Shown: positions 21,665 through 33,870, counted from the stretch's first letter. The stretch is 64,000 nucleotides of DNA from Fulvia fulva (GCF_020509005.1 NC_063019.1:372001-436000); one strand, 5' to 3'. Numbers and translations: made by a program. The notes: a model not told the origin generated them from the sequence alone.

Positions 21665-24600
21665 ATGGCACTGACATCGGTCTGTGATGATGGTGATTGA
21701 TGATATGGAGTTACGTGCACATGCTGACTTTGACAGTGGAAAGCCTTCCGCTTCTTCGATGTATCTCACGTCCGCCTTCCGGATGCGAACGGCGAGGATG
21801 CCATTTCACTAGATGTATGCTATGGACACACCACAGGTCGCTCGAGTCGAAGGGATTCTGACGTTGTTAGCAATCGAGCATCAGCTGCATAGCTTCTGGA
21901 GCGACCAACATATTCGTTGGAACACCCACTGGCCATGTACACCTTCTGGATCAGACGTTCAAGTCGACTCGATCATGGAAAGCTCACGATGCTGGCAGCG
22001 TGACCCACATCGAGAAGATTCACGATACTCCATATCTATTGACTCTTGCTGAGACTTTGTCGTCAGAACCTGAGCTGAAGGTATGGACCAAGGACCAGAA
22101 CGACAAGAAGACCGGCAACCCAAAATGTCTTTGCCACTTGACTGTACAGAACGGACGCAAGAACTTCCCAGTGACTGCCTTTTCTGTGACGAGCGACGTG
22201 GCACAACTGGCTGTAGGCTTTGGCAATGGAGCTGTCACCGTCGTCCGTGGTGACTTGATTCACGATCGCGGCACCAGGCAACGTACCGTGTTCGAGTCTG
22301 AGGAACCCATCACCGGCCTGGAATTCCGGGAGGCAAACACGACTGCACTCTATATCGCCACGACTTCCCGTATCCTGGCACTCGCAATCACTGGAAAAGC
22401 TCAAGGGCAGCCGGCACGGTCACTAGATGAGCACGGTTGTGCCGTGGACTGCATGAAGCTGGATCCCCATTCAAATGAGATTGTGGTTGCCCGAGACGAT
22501 GCCATCTACACATATGGACCTCGCGGAAAGACTGGCTCGAGCGCTTACGAGGGCGCCAAGAAACTGCTCAGCGTTCACAGTGACTATGTCTTGATTGTGT
22601 CTCCGCCTGCCAACAACATCGGCAGAGCGACAGGTCTCCGCGCTTTTGCAGGCACAAGAGCGGATGAGATCTTCAACACCAGCACGTTCTCAATACTCAA
22701 CATGGACTTGAAGTTCATCGCCATGACTGAGGCAGTCTCGAATCAAATCAACAAAATCTTCACAATCTGGGGCGATATCTTCCTGCTCACGATTGAGGGC
22801 AAGCTGTATCGGTACCACGAGAAGACCTTTCAGCAAAAGCTTGAGATCCTGTATCAGCGCAATTTATACGTCCTGGCGATCAACATGGCGCAGAAGTACA
22901 AAGTCGATGCCGTACAACAGAACGTCATCTTCCGCAGATATGGCGACTATCTATATCAGCGAGGCGACTACGACACGGCGATGCAGCAGTATCTGCGAGC
23001 AATTGACAACACAGAACCTTCACAGATCATACGGAAGTTCTTGGACAATCAGCGCATACACAACCTGATTGAGTATCTGGAAGAGCTGCATGAGCACCAC
23101 AAAGCCACGTCTGACCACACAACACTTCTACTGAACTGCTATGCCAAATTGAAAGATGTCGACAAGCTTGAAGAGTTCATCAAACAACCAGGTGACTTGC
23201 GCTTCGATCTTGACACTGCCATCATAATGTGTCGGCAGGGCGGATACCACGATCAAGCGGCGTTTCTCGCCAGGCGGCACGAAGAACATGGTCTTGTTGT
23301 GGATATCTTGATCGAGGACTTGAAGAAGTATGCCGAGGCCCTGGCGTACATCGTGCGATTAGAACCTCAGGAGTCGTATCCCAACTTCATGAAGTATGGC
23401 ACCGTACTGCTAGAGCACTGCCCAATTGAGGCCACTCAGCTCTTCATCGACTACTTCACTGGCAACTTTAGACCGAAGAAAGACGCAGTCATCGTACAAG
23501 AGACGCCAGCGGACCAACAACGAGCCGGCTTTGGTACCATGGCCACATCTGCGGCGCAGAACCTGGCTGCCCTCATACCTTTACCCTATATGAACACAAG
23601 TTCGATGCCGACGCCACCTTCGAGAAATGGCACACAGACTACCGTCAGCCAGGCACAAGTCATCGAGACCATTACCGAAGGCGAGTCCATTGAGTACGAA
23701 GTACCCAAACCGCGCGTTGCTTTCTCGTCATTTGTGGACCACCCAGATCAGTTCATCACCTTCCTCGAAGCATGCATCAGTAGTAATGGTGTCAAGCCGG
23801 AGAACAGATCGGACTTGCAGACAACACTGTTTGAGATCTACTTGCACAAAGCTAGCACCAGCGGCGGCGAGGAGAAGACGCACTGGGAAACAAGTGCCAA
23901 GAAGCTCATTGAGGAGAAGAACGGGTCGATCGACACCTCGAATGTGCTCCTCCTCTCGGATCTCGAGAAGTTCAGAGACGGTACGATCATCGTCAGCGAG
24001 AAGCAAGGCCTTCGCTTCGACGTGTTCCGCTCTTACACGGCTGCAAAAGACACGGCTGGAGCCATCAAGGCGCTTCGAAAGTATGGCCCAGAAGAGCCAC
24101 AGCTGTACCCAGCAGCACTGGCATACTTCACATCAGATCCCAAGATTCTGCAAGAAGCCGGCGATGAGGTGGATGCAGTGCTCAAGAAGATTGATGATGA
24201 TGGCCTCATGGCTCCACTTCAGGTCATTCAGACACTGTCCACCAACGCAGTAGCCACGATGGGACTAGTGAAGAAGTACCTCTCCACTACCGTCCAACGC
24301 GAGCGGTCGGAGATTGCATCAAACAGAAAGCTCATCTCATCCTACCGCGCCGATACCGTCCAGAAGCAAAACGAGATCAATGGGCTCAGCACGAAATCTG
24401 TCGAGTTCCGCACCACGCGCTGCTCGAACTGTGGATCTCCGCTCGATCTGCCGACCGTGCACTTCTTATGCAAGCATAGCTACCATCAGCGATGCCTTAA
24501 CATTCCTGAAGGTCAGGATGTGGATGATGCAGAACTGGAATGTCCCACATGCTCGCCACTGAATAGGATCGTGAGGCAGACGAAGCAGGCTCAGGAGGAG

Positions 24601-24729
24601 AGTGCAGGCAGGCACGAGCTGTTTACGGAAAGCCTGAAGGGAACTGAACGGGATCGCTTCGGTGTCATCGGAGAGTGGTTTGGACGAGGCGTGATGAGTG
24701 CTAAGGGTGTGCAGGTTGCTAGTGAGTAA
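21665..24729 (+). CDS. VPS11: Vacuolar sorting protein VPS11 (HOPS/CORVET core)
   Basis: Exons 21665-21679, 21737-21814 and 21871-24729 (introns 57 and 56 nt) give 983 residues. The first exon codes only MALTS; exon 2 continues WKAFRFFDVS, the conserved VPS11 N-terminus. A beta-propeller region (about 1-370) with FVGTPTGHVHLLDQTF and SWKAHDAGSVTHIEK is followed by clathrin-heavy-chain-like repeats. A RING-H2 finger starts near residue 882 (CSNCG...CKHSYHQRC...CPTC), then the VPS11 C-terminal segment. VPS11 is a core subunit of HOPS and CORVET tethering complexes acting at endosome and vacuole fusion. The 15-nt first exon was found from family knowledge and fits the frame exactly. Confidence 0.95.
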
Positions 24730-25932
24730 TGTATCAGCTAAGAAACCAGTCTGAGGCCCTCAATTTGATTGCCAAAGCATTCCCAGGTGTTCCCGGCATC
24801 GAAGCTCGCATCAGCCTCTTCTGATAGAGTCAATGAACTCTTGAGCCCGTTACTGCAGGAAATGATCATGCAAGTGCGTAAGAGAGTCGGTCACCAGCGG
24901 CGGAAAAACGGAGAAGCATAAGATCCGAAACCTCACTCTTGAGGGAGGTGTTGACGAAAGAATTGGATTGATATAGGAACCACCCTCGTCGCGATGATGG
25001 CGCTTGGCAGGCGATATCATGCTAGACGATCACAAGCGCACGCCAAGTTGCCATCGAACTCGGGCCACAACAAACAGCAGCAACACAAATGCGAACGCAA
25101 GCTCTGAGCGAAACGTTCATCGGTGCTATCAGCAGCAGCACTTCGTTCTTCCTCCCTCTACAGAACAACACCTTTCCAAAAAGAAATATCACCAAAAAGA
25201 ATCCCAGCGCACTCCGCGCTGGGAAATCCTCAAGGTCACAACTTGACATGTTACCATATCAAGTTCACCTGTATTCAACAACCAAGCTCATCAAGCCAAT
25301 GGCACAGAACGAATAGCTCGATTACAACCAAATATTGATCTCGCATGTGCGGTTATCCCGGTGGACCATTAATCAATATTTGGAGGGAGGTGATATATGC
25401 GCAAGTTTGGCAGACGATTGAGACAATCGTGCTAACCTTTGCGTCACCTCAATGCTTGCTTGTGATTGTCTTGGGCTTGGTTGTTGATGCAGGCAGAAAA
25501 GGTGGCGTTGCATATGTAGGTTTACTAGTGGGGAGGTCTGTGCGGCGTGACTCACTCGGACGGGAACAGGTCGACAACAGAGGGATCGGGTGGCATTGCC
25601 AGTCGTCGCCCAATCATCATATATGACGACTGCTCCCAGTATGAGGACATCATCCTCCGAGGACAGGTGACAAGGTTGAATGCCGCCGAGCGCTTCGACT
25701 TATGATTGAAGCAAAGGCCTTTGCTTGCACACGCTAGCGTGCAGCTAAGTAGCAAGGCCTTACCAATGCAGTCGAGCTTGTATCGCGTCGCCGTATTTGT
25801 CTTTCTCGGCCACCCGCCTATTGAAAATCACTTCAAGAAGTAAAGTCAAGACCCAAGCCGGCAACATTCTTTGTCACCAGCCCTTGCTCACTTGCTTCTC
25901 GGAACATCTTCGCTCTATCCGCCATCAAGATC
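24730..25932. other. Long intergenic region, no confident gene
   Basis: 1.2 kb with no recognised gene. A minus-strand frame at 25552-25755 ends with a plausible donor-like GAGTGAGT and could be an exon, but it has no partner or motif. The segment 24950-25250 is A/C-rich. Confidence 0.35.
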
Positions 25933-27000
25933 ATGGATCTGAAGGTCGTCCTGGATGTGTGGTGGGTGCCCCAAGATACCACGAACATGGTGATCATTGA
26001 GGCAATCCAAGACCTCGCCCACGGCAGACTGGACCCAGACGGTGCAGCCCACAAGATAGACGAGGCCATCTTTTCCGCAGAGCGTGGCGTTGTCCGCAAC
26101 GACGATGGTATCTGTAGTGTCGCAGTCCCAGATGACCCCGAGCATTTGTCCTATAGACGCGGATTCCTACTGCAGCTGTTACCCAGAGTTGTGGCCCAGA
26201 TCCCCGCCGACCACCCGGGGCAAGACAGACTCGTGGAATTGTTGAAGAGCATACCGAGTTTACCAGAGCGCCAGATTGCCGTAAATTGGGGAGACGGAAC
26301 TCAGACAGAAAATCTTTGGGCCCGAGAGAAAGTCAATGATTACCAGAAGCATCTTACATTCATGGAATCAAGTTCGTCTACCATGATCGTCAGGCTTGTA
26401 GTGACTGACCCTAATACACATTTCACAGGAGTATTCGGCTTCATGTGGAAATGGAAGTGTCCCGGCGGTCCATACGACACCGAGTCCGATGCACCACGGC
26501 CCTCGCTCGAGAACTATGCAGCGTTCTGCGCGAGGCTGTTTGTTGCCGGGATCTACAGCCTCGAGGGCTGCGCCATCGGGCGGGCACCATTTGCAACAAT
26601 CAATCACTCGAGAGCTCTTCCGGACGACTACGATGAACACGCTTGTGCGGCTGCCCAGTGGATTATCTTTGCAGGAGCTGAGCTGTCTGAGGTGTGTGCA
26701 TGGAACGCACAGCCGGGACCCAGATGGAAGGACTGGGACTCTTGGCGTGTCAAGTTTCAGGCGATATCAGAGGCCGAGAATTCGAGTGAGCACTGTCGCG
26801 AGTTGGCAGATCGGACTTTGCGTATTATGGGTCGTGTTGAAGAAGATGATGTGACGACTGGCGGTGCGCGTGGGTTTGGTATGAGCTACCAGGATGGTGA
26901 TACGATTGTGTCGACGAACCCTGAGGCGAGGAATTATGTAGGTAAGAAGGACCAGTGGGATGAGTATGGCCAAGATGGACTGTCTGATAATGATGAATGA
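25933..27000 (+). CDS. DUF3632-type fungal protein
   Basis: ATG-started frame of 355 codons. A 57-nt in-frame intron is likely at 26372-26428 (GTTCGT...TTCACAG, with a CCTAATAC branch), which gives 336 residues without changing frame. The arrangement LENYAAFCARLFVAGIYSLE, CAAAQWIIFAGAEL and PGPRWKDWDSWRVKFQ, separated by variable loops, matches my recollection of fungal DUF3632 proteins. The C-terminal 60 residues are acidic and likely disordered. No biochemical role is known for the family. It is convergent with the F-box gene at 27030, with only 29 bp between the stops. Confidence 0.75.
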   Translation: MDLKVVLDVWWVPQDTTNMVIIEAIQDLAHGRLDPDGAAHKIDEAIFSAERGVVRNDDGICSVAVPDDPEHLSYRRGFLLQLLPRVVAQIPADHPGQDRLVELLKSIPSLPERQIAVNWGDGTQTENLWAREKVNDYQKHLTFMESSSSTMIVRLVVTDPNTHFTGVFGFMWKWKCPGGPYDTESDAPRPSLENYAAFCARLFVAGIYSLEGCAIGRAPFATINHSRALPDDYDEHACAAAQWIIFAGAELSEVCAWNAQPGPRWKDWDSWRVKFQAISEAENSSEHCRELADRTLRIMGRVEEDDVTTGGARGFGMSYQDGDTIVSTNPEARNYVGKKDQWDEYGQDGLSDNDE

Positions 27001-27029
27001 ATCCGGACTTGATTGGGGCTCGGATCGAC

Positions 27030-27881
27030 CTAGGATTCGACATCCTCCACGCTGCAAGGTCCGCTTTCAATCTCTTGGGTCGTGTGTTCTCGGGTTGTTT
27101 GGCTTCTTGGTCGTGGCGATGGAATTCTCGAAGCGATCCTGTTCGAGAAATACCCTAGACGCCACGTGCCATCATCGCGTTCCATTCGACGGAGATATTC
27201 GACTCTTCTTGCCTCCATCGCGAGAACCCTCCGTCTCTCTTCCACGAACTCAAAATAATCCCTCACCCCCAGATCCTGCTCCAAGCTCGTCCCATCCTCC
27301 TCCACCATCGTCTCAAAAATCAAATCCCCATTCCTAGCATACCTCCTCGCCTCAAGCGCATCCAGCTCCATCGCAACATCCACCATATCTCCCAACGTAA
27401 TCCCCCCATCGCGATGATAAACCAGCCTTTCGCTCCCAAAACCCACCCAATTGGCCCTTCTGGAACTCGATGATATCGTCACCTTAGTCGTCGAAGCACG
27501 GAACAAATGCACTTTCCTCCAGGAGCCAGCCTTGCTGTGCATTTCGCAGGTATCTAGACCGCAGGGCATAATGGTCCCATGGACAAGTAGCGGACCACCT
27601 GTTCTCTCGCGACGGGCATAGATCCAGGCGAAACCGTCTGGTAGAATGTCCATCAGAGGCGTGAACTCCTTTGTGATATCTTCAGAGCCTGTGAAGATCG
27701 GCGTGGGTGTTAGGAGCTTGGAAGAGAGGCGCGAAGAACGCTGCACGATGTCGCGAAAGCCTTTGTTGACTTGCTGGACGCGGAATAGGGCTGTGGCAGG
27801 GACTTCGAGGAGAATAGCTTCGAGGAGCTCGTAGATGCCAAGGGTGCGTTCCGCAGCGGTGTGCGACGTGTCGTTAGCCAT
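27030..27881 (-). CDS. F-box domain protein
   Basis: The frame is open further upstream, but the first ATG in it is at 27881, giving 283 residues. Residues about 13-60 form an F-box: LGIYELLEAILLEVPATALF then RVQQVNKGFRDIVQRSSRL. The rest lacks known repeats; the C-terminal half is rich in Arg and Glu. F-box proteins usually link substrates to the SCF ubiquitin ligase, but the many small fungal F-box proteins of this type have no known targets. A related gene lies at 44230-44865. The coding strand is markedly G-rich in its 3' half (27180-27470). Confidence 0.75.
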   Translation of the reverse strand: MANDTSHTAAERTLGIYELLEAILLEVPATALFRVQQVNKGFRDIVQRSSRLSSKLLTPTPIFTGSEDITKEFTPLMDILPDGFAWIYARRERTGGPLLVHGTIMPCGLDTCEMHSKAGSWRKVHLFRASTTKVTISSSSRRANWVGFGSERLVYHRDGGITLGDMVDVAMELDALEARRYARNGDLIFETMVEEDGTSLEQDLGVRDYFEFVEERRRVLAMEARRVEYLRRMERDDGTWRLGYFSNRIASRIPSPRPRSQTTREHTTQEIESGPCSVEDVES

Positions 27882-28331
27882 GGTATTGATGGTACTGGTC
27901 GCTAGCAATTCTGTTGTCTGGATATCGAGTCAGGTGGGCGCAGTCGCAGTCACTGGAAGCCAGAGGAGTCGTCCTAGAAAGTTTTCTCATCAGCCGCCGC
28001 GCATGGGAAGAGCCGCTGTACCACTCTATCGGGTGTGAAGCTTGCCGATAACGCTCATGTTCCGACTGCACTGCAACTGATGAAGGGTCTTGCATTGCTT
28101 GCGTGTCTTGAGCAAAGTCGCCGTGACAGTGCCTGTCTGCAATGCGGACTGCTCCGTAGGCTTCATTCTCATTTCGTCTATGTCGTCTGCCACTACTGAA
28201 CCTTGACGCTGAAACGCAGCAACACTGTCCATCTACTTTTGCCATGATAGTTGTGCGTCAGAGACTTGCCCTTCAAGTATGCGAGCAAACTTTACGCGCA
28301 CCTTCCGCCTGTCGCAGCAAGAGCCCTCACA
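27882..28331. other. Intergenic, no feature seen
   Basis: 450 bp between the F-box start and the ARP3 stop, both minus strand. Frames on either strand have no motif. Confidence 0.45.
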
Positions 28332-29820
28332 TTACGTGCTTCCTGGTGCTCCAAGCAATGCAAATCTCCGCACAATGCTGGGCCCTATCTCGTCGTACTC
28401 GGCCTTTGTGTGGCAGTAGCTGCGGAACTCTGGTGTCTGACCGAGCAATGATCCTCCAAACCACGGACCGTGTCGTTGCCTCCGGTGTGTAATGACCTGC
28501 ACATCAAGACCGCCACTCTTTGCGGCGTTTCCTGCGCGTACTTCTGAAGCGGCGATTCTGGCATCCACCAAGTGACGAATGTCGCGCTGTAGTCGGCGAC
28601 CGAACTGGTTGTATAGAGTCGAACCACCAGAAAGCACAATGTTCTTGTATAGGCCTCTTCGCACGTCGATCGGTGAAGTCTGAATAACGGCATCGACGAT
28701 GTTTGGCAGTGGTGTGAGGAAGTCGGAGCTGTAGATCTCTGGGTTGAAGAAGATCTCGGGTGCCAAGAATCGCTCGTATCCGACGTCTACAGTGACGCTT
28801 CGGCCATTGGGGTGCTTGACCTCGTACTTCTTGAACCTATCCTCCGGCTCGCGGTCGAAGCGCGAGAACTCCTTGACGATATCCGGGCACACGTAACAAA
28901 ACTCCTCCTTTATCCGCTCTGCCGTCTTCAAGCTGCTGTCTGGCTCGCCTCGATCACGCAGCAGTGACTGCACGAAGTATGTGATGTCACGACCTGCGAT
29001 TGGAATGCTCTTGATACTGCTGCCAATGACATATCCTTCCGCGACTGGGATAACGTGCGTCACTCCCTCACCAGAGTCAATGACGGTACCCGTTAATGAT
29101 CGGTCCTGCACTTTCGAGGATGTCCAGGATGCGGCCAAGGCGAGCACGGCTTGCACGGCGATGTACATACCGGCGACGTTGAAGGACTCGAACATGATCT
29201 CGGCGGTGCTCTCGCGGTTCTCGGGTGGGTTCAGCGGTGGTTCGGTGAGGAGGAAGTAGTGGTCTTCGGGTTCGACTCGGAGGTATTTGAAGATGCTGTT
29301 CGACCAGAAGCGTTCCATGTGGTCCTGGACAACGTGTTAGCCAGAGCGACTCATCGTAATCCGTACGATCGCATCTTACCCAGTTCTCTATCTGTCCATG
29401 CCGTATAGGGTAGTGTAAGCCATAGCCTGTTCCTCGTCAGCTCCAGCCTCCAACTTCACACAATGCACTGCCAAACATACCAGGACCAGCAGCGGCAGTG
29501 AGCGCCTCATCGCCAATGAAGAAGTCCAAGTCTTCTGTTCCTCTCTTTGCCGATAGATGCCCACCCGGTCCTGCGCCTCCGGTGAGGAAGGATGGCTTGT
29601 TCGCAACAGCTGGTCGCCCTGATCCTGACGAGCCACCTCCAGCATTAGGGCCTTTCGTTGCGATCGCGGTCGGGAAGACAAAGGAGGGGGAGTCGTTGCC
29701 GGCGAATCCCAGTTTGGAGTAACCAGTACCGCTGAGTGCCTAGTTAGTGATCGTGTACAGCTTGGAGGTGTGATGGTCGGCATACTTGTCCATGACAACG
29801 GCTGGCGTTTGGTTCGCCAT
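28332..29820 (-). CDS. ARP3: Actin-related protein 3 (Arp2/3 complex)
   Basis: Four exons, 29820-29786, 29731-29481, 29426-29380 and 29324-28332, with introns of 54, 54 and 55 nt, give 441 residues. The spliced N-terminus [20 protein letters not shown] carries the actin-fold phosphate loop. Other visible marks are [50 protein letters not shown] and the C-terminal [18 protein letters not shown]. Arp3 and Arp2 form the template for new branched actin filaments at endocytic patches. There is a Gly/Ser-rich insertion after residue 40 ([12 protein letters not shown]), common in filamentous fungi. Confidence 0.96.
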
Positions 29821-30511
29821 GATGGGTGCTCAGATGGATTGCTGTGTTCTGTGTGTTGTGTGTGCTATTGCATTGGACTCCAGGCTGGCGACAGTGAGAT
29901 GTGGATCAATTGCTGGCGCCTGAGCAGTGAAGCTGGAGCAGGTTCAAGGTACGTAACACGGGCGCATCATTTTGGGAAGGCGGGGCGATCGTCGTTGCGC
30001 CAAGTCTTTTGAGCCTCCCTGTCGACTTCACCTTTCACTGTCAAGCGATCAAGATTGTCGGCGATAGACGCAACGCGTCGAAGAGCATAGTGTCAGGCTG
30101 AGAATATGATCAAGAGCATGTGATGGCGTAGACAAACGGACAAGAGCATGAAGTGAGGTCAGGGCGACATGGGTGCCGCGTGGAGCAGGAGGACGCTCTT
30201 TCCTTCGAGCAACAAGAGGGAAGGTGCAGATGAAGAAGTCCGCTCTTAGACCGTACATCCAGTTCTTCTTCCTCCATTGCACCTATACACCATCACCACT
30301 CGAGCACACTTTCGGTCAGTTACGGCTATACGATTTGAGGCATTGGCCATTTGCCGTGTGCGTGCCGCTCGTTGAATATATCACGCATCCTCCTCCACTT
30401 GCCATGAGCGACAGCTCAACACGGCCTCCGCTATCGTGATTACAGCACATTCCTACGACTGTATGACGGCACCCTAAGCAGCTTCAACACTCAGCATCAA
30501 CGCAAACAGCC
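29821..30511. other. Intergenic between divergent genes, no feature seen
   Basis: 691 bp between ARP3 (minus) and the taspase-like gene (plus), expected to hold both promoters. No coding or RNA signal was recognised. Confidence 0.45.
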
Positions 30512-32500
30512 ATGTTCAAGAGTTCATCGTGGTCCAAAGGGCGGAAGGGTATGGATTTGTCTTGCATCTTCGTGCATGCGGGAGCGGGTTTCCACAGCAA
30601 GGACAATGAGAACTATCACCTGCAAGCATGCAACGAGTCAGTGACTGTGGCCGCACATTGACCTGCACATGACTGACGGATGACAGCGCATGCAAGGCCG
30701 GCATGGCCCTCATGAAGACAGGCGGGTCAGCCACAGACGCAGTCGAGATCGCCATCAAAGTACTCGAAGACCGCGAGATCACGAATGCAGGCTATGGCAG
30801 CAACCTCGGCTTCGACGGCGTGGTGGAGTGCGATGCCATCGTGGTGGACCATTTCGGTCGCAGTGGCGCGGTAGGAGCTGTCGCACGTACGATCATATCA
30901 TTCCCATACCGGAGCCACACCAGGCACTGACATGTATACAGAGATATGGAACCCCATCTCCCTCGCCAGGACACTGCTCGATCATTCTACCCAGTCGCTT
31001 TCCCTTCGCCGTGTGCCACCAAACCTGCTCGTCGCGGACGGTGCCACGAAGTTTGCCCAAGAACATAGCATACCCTCTGTGCCTTACGATGCCATGATCT
31101 CACCTTTTGCGAAGCATCGGTGGCAGAAGTGGCGAATGGATTTGGTCAAGGCAGAACAGTCAAAGAGGCGTGCGGAGGCTGATCGGTCAGGCGTGCCACC
31201 TCCAGAAGAGTCGGCAGACCACTTGACAGGCTTTCAATCTGAGCGAGACAACAACGAAAGTCTGCGTCGTGTCCACGAAAGTGCCATGTCTGCTTCATGC
31301 TACAACGACGCACAGCCAATCTCGCCACCTCCTGTCAGCTCTCGCGATGATGGCGATGATTCATCCTCGAACACCGGCCACTCCAAGTCCGCAACCTGGG
31401 GCACGCCTACTAGCCACGCAACTCGGGATACTACCCCAGAAGATCATCCAGACCAATACACTGACCCATTTGGACCTCCGGAGTTGGCAGAACAGATGGC
31501 ACGGCATCCTTTTGCGAACAGCACCCAAAAGCTGTCGCCGCGAGCGAGACTTCCTTCTTCCTTTCAGCCTCGTGGCAACGCTGATGGTGGCCAGACATCG
31601 CCAGACTTACCAATGCGTGACTTTGGCGGGCTCGTGATGCAACATCCATTCAGTGATGCAACATCTCCGACTGCCCGGGCACGCTCACATGACGGCTCAT
31701 CAGGCTATGACTCGGACAATACTGCTACGATTGATGACACCGCGACCGTTGAGGACTACTTTAGTCCCAGCACGGCTCGCAGAGAATCGACATCCACCAC
31801 TACAGCCACCCTCCCTCATCCAGCAGAAGATCTGCCTTTGCCGGAATCGCCGGAAACAACCCACGCGCCCTTCCCAGTACCATCCCCGTCTATGTTTCCG
31901 CCATACCCACCAGTGGAAGAGGGAGAAGACGTGATCACGGACACTGTTGGCGCGATCGCCATCGACACATACGGCAACATTGCCTGTGGCGCTTCGTCTG
32001 GCGGTATCGGTATGAAACACCGTGGGCGTATCGGGCCCGCTGGCCTTATTGGCATCGGTGCTCATGTCATACCAATGGATGAGGACGACGAGGAGAAGGC
32101 GACACTTGCCACGGTCACCAGCGGCACTGGCGAGCACATGTCAACAACGATGGCGGCCAGTGTTTGCTCGGAGCGGATCTTCAGCAACACCAAGAGGCTT
32201 CGTGGCGGCAAGATCGTGGAGTGCAACACCGAAGAGGAGGCGCTGCGCAACTTCATCCAAAACGACTTCATGGGTCATCCTTCGGTCAAGAACTCCGAGT
32301 CCAGCGGCGCGATCGGCACATTGACTGTGAAGAAGACGAAAGAGGGCGTGTGGCTCTACTTTGGGCACAACACGGACTCATTCGCCTTGGCGAGCATGCA
32401 CTCGGACGAGGCCAAGCCGGTCTGTTCCATGAGCAGAAGCATGGGTAATGGCTCTCTGGCGCAGGGCGGGCGAGCGATCCGGTACAGGAAGAAGAAGTGA
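30512..32500 (+). CDS. Taspase-like threonine aspartase (Ntn hydrolase)
   Basis: Exons 30512-30636, 30687-30886 and 30942-32500 (introns 50 and 55 nt) give 627 residues. The alpha-subunit part has [34 protein letters not shown] and [12 protein letters not shown], typical of type-2 asparaginase/taspase folds. The autocleavage site is DTVGAIAID, with catalytic Thr443 following an Asp, and then [20 protein letters not shown]. Such enzymes cut themselves before this Thr and act as proteases or amidases after Asp. A Ser/Thr/Pro-rich, low-complexity insertion of about 230 residues sits between the alpha and beta parts. The exact acceptor of intron 2 (30941 or two bases later) is uncertain. Confidence 0.88.
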
Positions 32501-32954
32501 GGGTGACACCCGGTTGAAGGTGAGATGAGGAGACGTGCCCTTCGATGATCTATGCCTACCTGGGATAAAACCTGCGATAGACTGGGACTGGCTATGGGCA
32601 CGATGCACGATCTGGAAAGTTTGGACCTTGCTTCTTCTGACTTCTGTAGAGCTGATTTTAAACCTATATATCCTTCGAACGAGCGAATATCTTCTAAAAT
32701 GCGAGGAGTCTGGCTCACACGTGCTCGTGTCTGACCATTGACTCGAGCAGGTAGAAGACAGGCATGAAACAGCCCGACCCCACGTCGGGTGTGCGAAGGT
32801 GTGACATGAAAAGATGGCGGAAGTCAGACGGACGTGCAGGACAACAATACGGTATGGAAGCGGACAAGGCTTAAGTCCATGTTTGGCCACACATTATGTC
32901 GGCAATTTGGGACTGTCCACTTCATGAGGAAATAATCCTTGTTCGGTAACGGAT

Positions 32955-32972
32955 GCGCTAAGCGCTTAGCGC
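32955..32972. repeat. Perfect 18-bp palindrome
   Basis: GCGCTAAGCGCTTAGCGC equals its own reverse complement. It lies in gene-poor DNA about 150 bp upstream of the repeat array. It could be a dimeric protein-binding site or a chance sequence. Confidence 0.9.
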
Positions 32973-33124
32973 CCGCTGTCGAGAATGGCCCTTTCGCTTT
33001 CCACTCTCCAACTCTTCCTTCCTTCTCTCACCATCACCCCTTCTTGACACCTTCTTTTGCAGTTACCACACACACACACAAACACATCTTTTACACATCA
33101 TCAGAAAGAATAAGAGCATACAGA

Positions 33125-33484
33125 ACAGCACTGAACAGAAAAAGCAAGAAAGAACAAGAACATCACATGAAAGAAAATCACAATGCCGCAAAAACATTTC
33201 ACAGGGCAAGAAAAAAAGAACAAAAAAGAAAACCGAAAACATGCACGACAGCTTTGCTGAACACCCACACCCGACCGGTGCGCACTCGCATGCGCGATAC
33301 CGGGGCGGGAGGTGCAGCAAGCAAGATCGATGTGGGACGCACTCGAGTTGCGACCACGCGGCCCAAGCATCAAGGTCACATCGCGAGATGTGGCTGGAGT
33401 GTCGGGCTGACATGGGAAAGTGCGGTTCAATTCCACGCTTGCAGTAAGTACATAGATCACCATCTCATCGTCAGCAAGAACATC
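33125..33484 (+). repeat. Diverged repeat, copy 1
   Basis: An A-rich leader (with ATGCCGCAAAAACAT) is followed by a GC-richer core. The core contains GCGATACCGGGGCGGGAGGT, then AGATCGATGTGGG, CATCAAGGTCACATCG and GGCTGGAGTGTCGGGCTGAC. The same ordered blocks recur in copies 2 and 3. Confidence 0.7.
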
Positions 33485-33870
33485 TCAGAAAGAACAGAAA
33501 AAGCAAGAACATGAAAATGCCGCAAAAACATGTCAACGGGCACAACAAACACACAAAGAAAAAGCACTTGAACCAAAAAAAACCCAAGAGAGACCGGATT
33601 GAGATGCAGCGCGCCTTCCCATGGTCAGACTTGAGAGTCAGGGGCACAACCTCGAAAGAGGCATCCTGCACACAACTTTGCTGACACCCAAACCCAGCCG
33701 GTGCTCTTCCCTTGCATTCTACCTGTGGCGGAGCGATACCGGTATGGGAGGTGCAGCAAGTTCAGATTGATCCTCGAGAGAGGACTGCTGGGACGCAAAG
33801 GTCGCATCCACTGAGGTGATGGCTGGAGCGTTGAGCCGACATACAATATTGCGAGCGTGGGACAGTGATG
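33485..33870 (+). repeat. Diverged repeat, copy 2
   Basis: This copy directly follows copy 1 in the same orientation. It has the A-rich leader with ATGCCGCAAAAACATGTCAA, then GAGATGCAGCGC, GCGATACCGGTATGGGAGGT, CAGATTGATCC, GCAAAGGTCGCATCC and GGCTGGAGCGTTGAGCCGAC. Confidence 0.7.

Noticed and set aside
25552..25755. Possible isolated exon on the minus strand ending near a GTGAGT donor
   Set aside because: The ending is suggestive, but I could not find a downstream exon in frame or any family motif.
33400..33445. tRNA-like B-box (GGTTCAATTCC)
   Set aside because: No matching A box at the right distance and no cloverleaf stems; it lies inside repeat copy 1.
32939..33514. 191-codon plus-strand frame over repeat copy 1
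   Set aside because: Lys- and Asn-rich low-complexity translation from A-rich DNA; the frame is not kept in the other two copies of the repeat.
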